DNA of 64,000 bases from Pseudomonas citronellolis. GTDB lineage: Bacteria; Pseudomonadota; Gammaproteobacteria; Pseudomonadales; Pseudomonadaceae. A program made the position numbers and the translations under genes. Each line of letters opens with the position of its first letter. The first letter of the stretch is position 1. The stretch covers positions 103,062 through 167,061 of the forward strand of contig NZ_FOLS01000014.1 of the NCBI RefSeq assembly GCF_900112375.1, in the 5' to 3' direction. The notes beneath the pieces are model-generated. The model saw nothing but the letters and a program-made list of their open reading frames with translations. It had not been told where the DNA came from and ran no database searches. Of this stretch, positions 57,532 through 64,000 are shown piece by piece.

Positions 57532-58333
57532 GGTTGCAGTCGGGGCCGTGCTTGTGGACCGGGGTCAGTTTGCCGTGGATCGCCAGGCCGGCGCCGCCCT
57601 GCGGCACCACTTCGCCGTGCAGGTCGTGGGCATGGTCGTGGTGGTGGTGGTAGACCGCCAGGCTGCGGGCGTCCTGGCCGAACAGCTCGACGAAGGCCGG
57701 GTCGCCGCTGACCTGCTCGGGGTGGCCGTGGCAGCACACGTGGCGGTTCAGGCAGACCACCTGGTCGGTGGTGCTCATCACCAGGTGCAGGTCGTGGGAG
57801 ACCATCAGCACGCCGCAGCCCAGGCGGTCGCGCAGGCGGGTGATCAGGCGGTACAGCTCGGCCTGGCCGGCGACGTCGACGCCCTGCACGGGCTCGTCCA
57901 GCACCAGCAGCTGCGGCTTGCGCAGCAGCGCGCGGGCCAGCAGCACGCGCTGCAGTTCGCCGCCGGAGACGGTCTGCAGCGGGCTGTCCAGCACCTGCGC
58001 GGCGCCCACTTCCTTGAGCGCGGCCAGGGCCTGCTCGCGGCCCACGCCCGGCACCAGGCGCAGGAAGCGCAGCACCGAGAGCGGCAGGGTCGGGTCGACG
58101 TGGAGCTTCTGCGGCATGTAGCCGATGGTCAGCTTCGGCTGGCGCCACACCGTGCCGCTGTCGGGCTTGAGCAGGCCGAGCACGCTGCGCACCAGGGTGG
58201 TCTTGCCGGCGCCGTTGGGGCCGATCAGGGTGACGATCTCGCCGGCGCCGATGCTCAGGCTGACGTTCTGCAGCACCGCCTGCCCGGCATAGCGCACGCC
58301 CACCCCTTCGAGGCGGACCAGGGGCTGGCTCAT
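57524..58333 (-). CDS. znuC: Zinc ABC transporter ATP-binding protein ZnuC with His-rich tail
   Basis: ATPase of the zinc importer, 269 residues: Walker [10 protein letters not shown], signature VSGGELQR, Walker [13 protein letters not shown]. The C-terminal ~45 residues carry a His-rich extension ([31 protein letters not shown]) that could bind zinc. ATG 58333 overlaps the last base of zur, so zur-znuC-znuB is one operon. Confidence 0.96.
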   Translation of the reverse strand: MSQPLVRLEGVGVRYAGQAVLQNVSLSIGAGEIVTLIGPNGAGKTTLVRSVLGLLKPDSGTVWRQPKLTIGYMPQKLHVDPTLPLSVLRFLRLVPGVGREQALAALKEVGAAQVLDSPLQTVSGGELQRVLLARALLRKPQLLVLDEPVQGVDVAGQAELYRLITRLRDRLGCGVLMVSHDLHLVMSTTDQVVCLNRHVCCHGHPEQVSGDPAFVELFGQDARSLAVYHHHHDHAHDLHGEVVPQGGAGLAIHGKLTPVHKHGPDCNHG

Positions 58334-58839
58334 CAGGCCTCCCGCTGCTTGGGCGCGCAGGCGGCGCAGAGGCCGACCACTTCGACGGTCTGCGTCTCGA
58401 CGCTGAAGCCGACGCCCTCGGCGCCGGCGACTATGGCCTGGCTGATGGCCGGCTGCTCCAGCTCGATGGCGGTGTGGCAGGCGCGGCAGATGAGGAACTG
58501 GCCCTCGTGGGCGTGCTCGGGGTTGTTGCAGCCGACGAAGGCGTTGAGCGAGGCGATGCGGTGCACCAGGCCGTTTTCCAGGAGGAAGTCCAGCGCCCGG
58601 TAGACGGTGGGCGGCGCGGCGCGGCGGCCGTCCGCCTCGCTGAGCACGGCGAGGATGTCGTAGGCGCCCAGCGGCTTGTGGCTCTGCCACACCAGTTCCA
58701 GCACGCGCCGGCGCAGCTCGGTCAGGCGCACGCCCTGGCGCGCGCAGAGCGCGTCGGCCTCGGCCAGGGCACCGGCCACGCAGGTGGCGTGGTCGTGCGG
58801 GCGGCAGGCCAGCGGGGTGTTGGGCATCAACTTGTACAT
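58333..58839 (-). CDS. zur: Zinc uptake regulator Zur (Np20), Fur family
   Basis: Zinc-responsive repressor, 168 residues: DNA-binding winged helix (about 30-95; [40 protein letters not shown]) and dimerisation/zinc domain with [19 protein letters not shown] (quoted in part as [14 protein letters not shown]) and CAAC, the structural-zinc cysteines. An alternative ATG 12 bp downstream (MPNTPLA) is possible. Divergent from znuA across a Zur box. Confidence 0.95.
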   Translation of the reverse strand: MYKLMPNTPLACRPHDHATCVAGALAEADALCARQGVRLTELRRRVLELVWQSHKPLGAYDILAVLSEADGRRAAPPTVYRALDFLLENGLVHRIASLNAFVGCNNPEHAHEGQFLICRACHTAIELEQPAISQAIVAGAEGVGFSVETQTVEVVGLCAACAPKQREA

Positions 58840-58866
58840 GCGGCGACGACGCTCGGGTACGGAGAC

Positions 58867-58879
58867 GTTATTATATTAC
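58867..58879. promoter_or_regulatory. Zur box between zur and znuA
   Basis: GTTATTATATTAC closely resembles the core GTTATANTATAAC of gammaproteobacterial Zur boxes and is centred in the 70 bp between the divergent zur and znuA genes, so one site could control both. Confidence 0.75.
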
Positions 58880-58909
58880 CCTTTACCTCCCTTCCCGTGT
58901 GAGTCCGCC

Positions 58910-59830
58910 GTGTCCCTGCGCCCATCCGCCCTGCTCCTCGCCTGCTGCACCCTGTTCCTGAGCCTTGGCGCCAGCGCCGAGGTCAAGGTGCTGACCAGCA
59001 TCAAGCCGCTGCAACTGATCGCCGCCGCCGTCCAGGACGGCGAGGGCAGCCCCGACGTGCTGCTGCCGCCCGGCGCCTCGCCGCACAGCTACGCCCTGCG
59101 CCCCTCGGACGTGCGCCGCCTGCGCGAGGCCCAGCTGTTCTACTGGATCGGTCCGGACATGGAAGTGTTCCTCGGCAAGCCGCTGCAGGCCCGCCAGGCC
59201 CCCAGCGTGGCGGTGCAGGAGCTGCCGGGCATGCACCTGCGCAAGTTCGTCAACTTCGAGAACATGAGCCACGCCGACTACGAGGATCACGACCACGATC
59301 ACCGCCCCGGCACCCTGGACGCGCACCTCTGGCTGCTGCCGGCCAACGCCCAGGCCATCGCCGCGCGCATGGCCGAGGACCTGGCCATCGCCGACCCGCT
59401 CAACGCCGGGCGCTACCAGGCCAACCTCAAGGCCTTCGACGAGCGCATGGAACAGCTCGACGCGCGCCTGAAGCAGCGCCTGGCGCCGCTGGTCGGCAAG
59501 CCCTACTTCGTCTTCCACGAGGCCTTCGACTATTTCGAGGAGGCCTACGGCCTGCGCCATGCGGGGGTCTTCGCCCTGTCCGCGGACGTGCAGCCGGGGG
59601 CGAAGCACGTCGCTGCGATGCGCGCGCAGCTGCAGAAGGCCGGCCCGTCGTGCATCTTCAGCGAACCGCCGCTCCGCCCGCGCCTGGCCGATACCCTCAG
59701 CGCCGGCCTGCCGGTGCAGCTGGCCGAGCTGGATGACCTGGGCGTGGCGGTCAAGGTCGATGCCAATGGCTATGAGAAGCTGCTGGGTAACCTGGCTGAC
59801 GAGTTCGCCGGGTGTCTGGAGAAGCTCTGA
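58910..59830 (+). CDS. znuA: Zinc ABC transporter substrate-binding protein ZnuA
   Basis: Periplasmic Zn2+-binding protein of 306 residues from a GTG start: signal peptide ending ASA, then a cluster A-I fold. Zinc ligands are expected at His in GASPHSYALRP, His in LDAHLWLLP and His in FVFHEAFDYF. A short acidic His-rich loop (DYEDHDHDHRPG, about 124-135) is typical of ZnuA. It is transcribed opposite zur-znuC-znuB. Confidence 0.95.
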   Translation: MSLRPSALLLACCTLFLSLGASAEVKVLTSIKPLQLIAAAVQDGEGSPDVLLPPGASPHSYALRPSDVRRLREAQLFYWIGPDMEVFLGKPLQARQAPSVAVQELPGMHLRKFVNFENMSHADYEDHDHDHRPGTLDAHLWLLPANAQAIAARMAEDLAIADPLNAGRYQANLKAFDERMEQLDARLKQRLAPLVGKPYFVFHEAFDYFEEAYGLRHAGVFALSADVQPGAKHVAAMRAQLQKAGPSCIFSEPPLRPRLADTLSAGLPVQLAELDDLGVAVKVDANGYEKLLGNLADEFAGCLEKL

Positions 59831-59841
59831 GAGAGTGCTCT

Positions 59842-60110
59842 TGTAGGATGGGTTGAGCGAAGCGATACCCATCGGGCCATGCCATGGTGATGGGCCATGG
59901 TGCTGAATCGGGGTCCGCTCCCTCTCCCCAGCCCTCGGCTGCGCGCCCCGCCCTGAAGGGAGAGGGGGCTAGTCCGTGCCGAGAAAGGATTTGGTGTCAG
60001 CCGGCAACTCGGTACAAGCCGGCTAACGCGGAAATATCAGCGCACTCCGAACGGTCCCCTCTCCCTTCAGGGCGGGGCGCGCAGCCGAGGGTTAGGGAGA
60101 GGGCGCTCTT
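59842..60110. repeat. Family B half copy and composite core between znuA and nrdJa
   Basis: 59842-59874 (GTAGGATGGGTTGAGCGAAG) is half of family B. 59928-60105 is a composite core without REPs: left arm with GGCTGCGCGCCCCGCC, GTCCGTGCCGAGAAAGG, spacer with AAGCCGGCTAACG, right arm with GGCGGGGCGCGCAGCC. Almost identical to the core at 31530-31705, so the two share a recent origin. Confidence 0.8.
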
Positions 60111-60228
60111 GCGCTCTTGCCCCCACCCCAACCCCTCCCTCCCGCCCCCGCTCACCTACACTTTCCCCCTGCGTCCCATCGCCTCATAGGCAAATACCTC
60201 TTCCGGGTACTAGAGTCTCCGACAGGAC

Positions 60229-60280
60229 TAAATACACAATATGTAGTTTCGTGTATTTATTGGATAACTAGATATTGCGG
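60229..60280 (+). promoter_or_regulatory. Two NrdR boxes in the nrdJ promoter
   Basis: ACACAATATGTAGTTT at 60234-60249 and TAACTAGATATTGCGG at 60265-60280 both resemble the NrdR consensus ACACWATATWTWGTGT. Their starts are 31 bp apart, i.e. three helical turns, the standard NrdR spacing. The first is overlapped by the inverted repeat TAAATACAC (60229) / GTGTATTTA (60251). The region is AT-rich in contrast to its surroundings and lies 45 bp before the nrdJa start. Confidence 0.72.
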
Positions 60281-60324
60281 TCTGCTCCAAGCCGGCCGCG
60301 CACCAACGGGAGGATCTTCAGCGG

Positions 60325-62472
60325 ATGGCCAAGACCGATGCTCGCCCGCAGGGCACAGACCAGGCGGCACTCGAACTGCAGCCGGCGTCCCAGGACATCT
60401 GGGACAGCAAATACCGGCTCAAGCAGAAGGACGGCACGCCCATCGACGCCAGCGTCGACGAGACCTGGCAGCGGGTGGCCCGCGCCCTGGCCGACGTCGA
60501 GCCGGACGCGGCGACCCGCGAGCACTGGTACGAGCGCTTCCTCTGGGCCCTGCGCCATGGCGCCATCCCGGCCGGGCGGATCATCTCCAACGCCGGCGCC
60601 CAGGGGCACAAGCCGGCCACTTCGACCATCAACTGCACCGTCTCCGGGATCATCCACGACTCCATGGACGACATCCTGCAGAAGGTCCACGAGGCCGGCC
60701 TGACGCTCAAGGCCGGCTGCGGCATCGGCTACGAGTTCAGCACCCTGCGCCCGCGCGGCGCCTATGTCTCCGGCGCCGGCGCGCACACCAGCGGGCCGCT
60801 GTCGTTCATGGATATCTTCGACAAGATGTGCTTCACCGTCAGCTCCGCCGGCGGCCGCCGCGGCGCGCAGATGGGCACCTTCGACGTCGCCCACCCGGAC
60901 GTGCGCGAGTTCATCCGCGCCAAGCGCGAGGACGGCCGGCTGCGCCAGTTCAACCTCAGCCTGCTGGTCACCGACGACTTCATGCAGGCGGTGCAGGCCG
61001 ACGCCGACTGGCCGCTGCTGTTCCCGGTGCACCACAAGGAGCGCGACGAGGTCGACCTGGACGACCCGGCCCAGGTGCTCTGGCGCGACTGGCCGATCCA
61101 CGACGACTACCTGGTCGGCGACGACGGCCGCGTCGCCTGCAAGGTCTATGGGCGCGTCAAGGCGCGGCACCTGTGGGACATGATCATGGTCTCCACCTAC
61201 GACTATGCCGAGCCGGGCTTCATCCTCATCGACCGCGTCAACGAACTGAACAACAACTGGTGGTGCGAGGCCATCCGCGCCACCAACCCCTGCGGCGAGC
61301 AGCCGCTGCCACCCTATGGTTCCTGCCTGCTGGGCTCGGTGAACCTCACCGGCTTCGTCGTCGACCCCTTCGGCGACGAGCCGCACTTCGACTGGGAGCG
61401 CTACCGCGAGGTGGTGCGGGTGTTCACCCGCATGCTCGACAACGTGGTGGAGGTCAACGGCCTGCCGCTTGCGCAGCAGCGCGAGGAAATCCTCGGCAAG
61501 CGCCGCCACGGCATGGGCTTCCTCGGCCTGGGCTCGACGCTGACCATGCTCAAGCTGCGCTACGGCAGCCCCGAGGCCTGCGTGTTCACCGAGGAAGTGG
61601 CGCGCGAGATGGCCCTGGTGGGCTGGGAAGTGGCTCTCGACCTGGCCCTGGAGAAAGGCCCGGCGCCGGTGCTGGCGCAGGACTACGAAGTGACCGCGGA
61701 AATGCTGCGCAAGCGCCCGGAAATGGCCGCCGACGGCCTCAAGGCGGGCGACCGGGTGCCCGGGCGCGTCCTCCACGCCAAGTACTCGCGCTACATGCAG
61801 CGCATCGCCGAGCACGCCCCGCAACTGGTCGAGGCCCTGGCCCGCCACGGCGCGCGCTTCACCCACCACAGCTCCATCGCGCCCACCGGCACCATCAGCC
61901 TGAGCCTGGCCAACAACGCCTCCAACGGCATCGAGCCGAGCTTCGCCCATCACTACTCGCGCAACCTGATCCGCGCCGGGCGCAAGACCAAGGAGAAGAT
62001 CTCGGTGTTCAGCTACGAGCTGCTGGCCTACCGCGCCAAGGTCGACGCCAAGGCCGTGCCCGACGCCGAGGACGGCAAGCACCGCCTGCCGGAGTACTTC
62101 GTCACCGCCGACGACATCACCCCGCAGCAGCACGTGGACATCCAGGCGGCGGCGCAGCGCTGGATCGACTCGTCGATCTCCAAGACCGCCAACGTGCCCA
62201 CCGACTACCCCTTCGAGGACTTCAAGGACATCTACCTCTACGCCTGGCGCCAGGGCCTGAAGGGCTGCACCACCTTCCGCTTCAACCCGGCGGCCTTCCA
62301 GGGCGTGCTGGTCAAGGACTCGGACCTGGAGAAGACCCTCTACCGCTTCGAGCTGGAAGACGGCAGCACGGTGGAACTCAAGGGCAACGAGGAAGTGGAG
62401 TACGACGGCGAGACGCACACCGCCGCCAACCTGTTCGATGCCTTGAAAGAAGGCTACTACGGCAAGTTCTGA
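60325..62472 (+). CDS. nrdJa: Adenosylcobalamin-dependent (class II) ribonucleotide reductase, catalytic part NrdJa
   Basis: Reduces ribonucleotides with adenosylcobalamin as radical source, independent of oxygen. It has 715 residues: TSTINCTVSGIIHDSMDDIL, KAGCGIGYEFSTLRPRG, the active-site region NPCGEQPLPPYGSCLLGSVN (with radical-site Cys) and the C-terminal SSISKTANVPTDYPFEDF. The B12-dependent RNR of pseudomonads is split in two genes; nrdJb follows 17 bp downstream. GGAGGA precedes the ATG at 60325. Confidence 0.96.
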   Translation: MAKTDARPQGTDQAALELQPASQDIWDSKYRLKQKDGTPIDASVDETWQRVARALADVEPDAATREHWYERFLWALRHGAIPAGRIISNAGAQGHKPATSTINCTVSGIIHDSMDDILQKVHEAGLTLKAGCGIGYEFSTLRPRGAYVSGAGAHTSGPLSFMDIFDKMCFTVSSAGGRRGAQMGTFDVAHPDVREFIRAKREDGRLRQFNLSLLVTDDFMQAVQADADWPLLFPVHHKERDEVDLDDPAQVLWRDWPIHDDYLVGDDGRVACKVYGRVKARHLWDMIMVSTYDYAEPGFILIDRVNELNNNWWCEAIRATNPCGEQPLPPYGSCLLGSVNLTGFVVDPFGDEPHFDWERYREVVRVFTRMLDNVVEVNGLPLAQQREEILGKRRHGMGFLGLGSTLTMLKLRYGSPEACVFTEEVAREMALVGWEVALDLALEKGPAPVLAQDYEVTAEMLRKRPEMAADGLKAGDRVPGRVLHAKYSRYMQRIAEHAPQLVEALARHGARFTHHSSIAPTGTISLSLANNASNGIEPSFAHHYSRNLIRAGRKTKEKISVFSYELLAYRAKVDAKAVPDAEDGKHRLPEYFVTADDITPQQHVDIQAAAQRWIDSSISKTANVPTDYPFEDFKDIYLYAWRQGLKGCTTFRFNPAAFQGVLVKDSDLEKTLYRFELEDGSTVELKGNEEVEYDGETHTAANLFDALKEGYYGKF

Positions 62473-62489
62473 AGCCGCGGAGGAATCCC

Positions 62490-63176
62490 ATGCCAGTGAA
62501 AATCAACCAGAAGATCCGCAGCTTCGAAGTGGTCGACGTCGCCGAGGAAAAGGCCCGCGCCGAGGCTGCCGCGGCGGCGGCCGTGGTGAAGATGGACGAA
62601 ACCCTGCAGCGCCCGGAGATCCTGGTGGGCGCCACCTACAAGATCAAGTCGCCGCTGTTCGAGCACGCGCTCTACGTGACCATCAACGACATGGTGCTCA
62701 ACCCCGACACGCCCTATGAGCAGCGCCGGCCCTTCGAGATCTTCATCAACTCGAAGAACATGGACCACTTCCAGTGGATAGTCGCCCTCACCCGCATCAT
62801 GTCGGCAGTGTTCCGCAAGGGCGGCGACTGCACCTTCCTGGTGGAGGAAATGAAGGCGGTGTTCGATCCGCGCGGCGGCTATCTCAAGCGCGGCGGCATC
62901 TACATGCCCTCCATCGTCGCCGAGATAGGCGCGGTGGTGGAACGCCACCTGGTGGCCATCGGCCTGATGCAGGGCCCGCAGATCGACGAGGAACAGCGCC
63001 TGTACCTGGCGGAAAAGCGCGCGGCCTACGAAGCGGCCCAGGGCACCAACAAGGCCGAACCCGGCGAAGGCTTCCCCGCCGGCGCCCAACTGTGCGGCAA
63101 GTGCAACACCATGGCGGTGGTGCAGATGGACGGTTGCGCGACCTGCCTGAATTGCGGGTATTCGAAATGTGGGTGA
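62490..63176 (+). CDS. nrdJb: Class II ribonucleotide reductase, C-terminal part NrdJb
   Basis: A 228-residue protein forming the second half of the split NrdJ. The C-terminus has a Cys-rich tail, CGKCNTMAVVQMDGCATCLNC followed by GYSKCG (given in two parts), which carries the redox-active/zinc-binding Cys pairs that re-reduce the active site. CGGAGGA precedes the ATG. Together with nrdJa it corresponds to PA5497/PA5496. Confidence 0.94.
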   Translation: MPVKINQKIRSFEVVDVAEEKARAEAAAAAAVVKMDETLQRPEILVGATYKIKSPLFEHALYVTINDMVLNPDTPYEQRRPFEIFINSKNMDHFQWIVALTRIMSAVFRKGGDCTFLVEEMKAVFDPRGGYLKRGGIYMPSIVAEIGAVVERHLVAIGLMQGPQIDEEQRLYLAEKRAAYEAAQGTNKAEPGEGFPAGAQLCGKCNTMAVVQMDGCATCLNCGYSKCG

Positions 63177-63177
63177 G

Positions 63178-63211
63178 CCGGCGCTACGCGACGCATGCGT
63201 CGCGCCGGCGA
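63178..63211. terminator. Palindrome overlapping the end of nrdJb region
   Basis: GCGACGCATGCGTCGC (63188-63203) is a perfect 16 bp palindrome inside a longer dyad GCCGGCGC...GCGCCGGC. It starts 2 bp after the nrdJb stop and may form a 3' hairpin; no T run follows. Confidence 0.5.
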
Positions 63212-63326
63212 ACGACCGGCCAAGGATGGCCGGGCTGGGGTTGAACTTGAGCAGAGGAGTATCGACAGGGATGTCTGCTCCGAATCAGATCTTCACACCC
63301 GCATGCGCCACGCTGGCACATCCCCT

Positions 63327-63533
63327 GTAGGAGCGAGCTTGCTCGCGAACCGTGTTTCCCGACGACTCTGGTGCGTTGGGTTGACTCCGCTCCCTCTCCC
63401 CAACCCTCGGCTGCGCGCCCCGCCCTGAAGGGAGAGGGGGCTGTCCGGCGCAGATGGGAAATTCGGCGTTAACCTGTAGGCCTGTAGGAGAAACACCCCC
63501 GTAGGATGGGTTGAGCGAAGCGATACCCATCGC
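63327..63533. repeat. Left half of a composite and family B half copy
   Basis: REP (GTAGGAGCGAGCTTGCTCGC, 63329), left arm with GGCTGCGCGCCCCGCC (to about 63443) and the start of the spacer, then a break. At 63501-63533 a family B half copy (GTAGGATGGGTTGAGCGAAG) follows. The loss of the right half is next to the IS3 end at about 63550, so deletion during or after insertion is plausible. No gene between nrdJb and the transposase. Confidence 0.75.
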
Positions 63534-63547
63534 CATGACTCGGCACG

Positions 63548-63575
63548 ATGTGGTGGTCAAATAATTTCGGACACT
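63548..63575. mobile_element. Probable terminal end of the IS3-family element
   Basis: TGTGGTGGTCAAATAATTTC then GGACACTTC lies just outside the transposase stop codon. IS3-family inverted repeats begin TG and commonly contain such an A/T block. The other end is beyond the window, so the boundary is not proven. Confidence 0.45.
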
Positions 63576-64000
63576 TCGATAGGTTGTCTGGGTGGCCTGC
63601 GCTCGTAGCGGGTGGGAGGCAGATAGCCCAGGCTGGAGTGCAGGCGCACGTTGTTGTAGAAGCCGACGATGTAGTCGGCAATATCGGTCATAGCCTCAGC
63701 ATGATTGGCATAGTCACGTTGCCAGACCCGCTCCATTTTCAGGTTCAGGAAGAAGCGTTCCATGACCGCGTTGTCCCAGCAATTTCCCTTGCGGCTCATG
63801 CTCAACACCAGACCATGCCGCCTGAGCAGCGCACGATAAACCTCGCTGGCGTACTGGCTACCACGATCCGAGTGCACCACCAGGCCCGGCGCGGGTTGCC
63901 GCTGAGCAATCGCCATCTGTAGCGCCGAACAGACCAGTTCCGCCAGCATGTTCGGCGCCATCGCCCAGCCGACGATCTTGCGCGAATACAGGTCCATCAC
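63557..64000 (-). CDS. IS3-family transposase, OrfB C-terminal part (runs off the window)
   Basis: The last 147 residues of an IS3-type DDE transposase (rve domain): DLYSRKIVGWAM with the first catalytic-Asp strand, HSDRGSQYAS with the second Asp, and GNCWDNAVMERFFLNLKMER with the catalytic Glu; C-terminal NVRLHSSLGYLPPTRYE is typical. The 5' part and OrfA lie beyond position 64000. The frame seen is intact. Confidence 0.93.
   Translation of the reverse strand: MMDLYSRKIVGWAMAPNMLAELVCSALQMAIAQRQPAPGLVVHSDRGSQYASEVYRALLRRHGLVLSMSRKGNCWDNAVMERFFLNLKMERVWQRDYANHAEAMTDIADYIVGFYNNVRLHSSLGYLPPTRYERRPPRQPIEVSEII

Noticed and set aside
60117..63176. 1019-codon frame suggesting an NrdJa-NrdJb fusion
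   Set aside because: The first part is an out-of-frame reading of nrdJa; nrdJb has its own start and ribosome site at 62490.

Overview
The window is chromosomal DNA of a GC-rich Pseudomonas, most likely from the P. aeruginosa / P. citronellolis / P. nitroreducens side of the genus. The basis is gene order plus protein sequence. trkA-rsmB-fmt-def-tsaP-dprA-tsaC-qor-hemF-aroE, the betC cluster and trpI/trpBA follow the order I recall for PA0016 to PA0037 of P. aeruginosa PAO1. metNIQ-lipoprotein-znuBC-zur-znuA-nrdJab follows PA5505 to PA5496. Codons are strongly G/C-ending throughout. No rRNA, tRNA, CRISPR array or prophage was recognised.

Layout. 1-7885: ectoine catabolism (eutC partial, doeA, doeB, doeX, doeC, doeD), interrupted between doeX and doeC by a repeat element and a queuosine-precursor transporter gene with a probable preQ1-I riboswitch. 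8098-12814 (minus): TPR protein, trkA, rsmB, fmt, def, with two opposed heptanucleotide arrays at the trkA/TPR junction. 12952-19803: tsaP, dprA, tsaC, qor, hemF, aroE. 19977-25361: choline-O-sulfate operon betC-choX-sulP, its divergent LysR regulator and a DOPA-dioxygenase-like gene. 25366-31210: Fur-box/fecI/fecR/TonB receptor of the aerobactin-receptor type, a monooxygenase and an AraC regulator. 31830-35514: VOC protein, trpBA and divergent trpI. 35519-39440: a second receptor/fecR/fecI set. 39601-43756: dodecin, then three successive pairs of tandem paralogues (DUF1161, small lipoproteins, putative aminopeptidases). 44213-53047: CoA ligase, 3-hydroxyacyl-CoA dehydrogenase, IclR regulator and a pimFCD-like acyl-CoA dehydrogenase/hydratase operon, linked by a shared operator-like motif. 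53652-63176: metNIQ, znuBC-zur/znuA, split class II ribonucleotide reductase nrdJab. 63557-64000: truncated IS3-family transposase running off the end.

Working together. Two loci degrade compatible solutes (ectoine, choline sulfate), two cell-surface-signalling systems take up ferric siderophores, and one locus takes up zinc. The beta-oxidation genes in two transcription units appear to be one regulon, probably for dicarboxylic or otherwise modified acyl-CoAs.

The most unusual content is intergenic. Nearly every gap over 200 bp is filled with interspersed palindromic repeats: REP elements (GTAGGAGCG...GCGAAC), a ~75 bp palindrome (CGTAGGATGGGTTGAGC...), and a ~290 bp nested composite in which two REPs flank two inverted 37 bp hairpin arms around a ~100 bp spacer. 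At least three complete and several decayed copies of the composite are present. One ~75 bp palindrome lies in the inferred 5' leader of trpBA.
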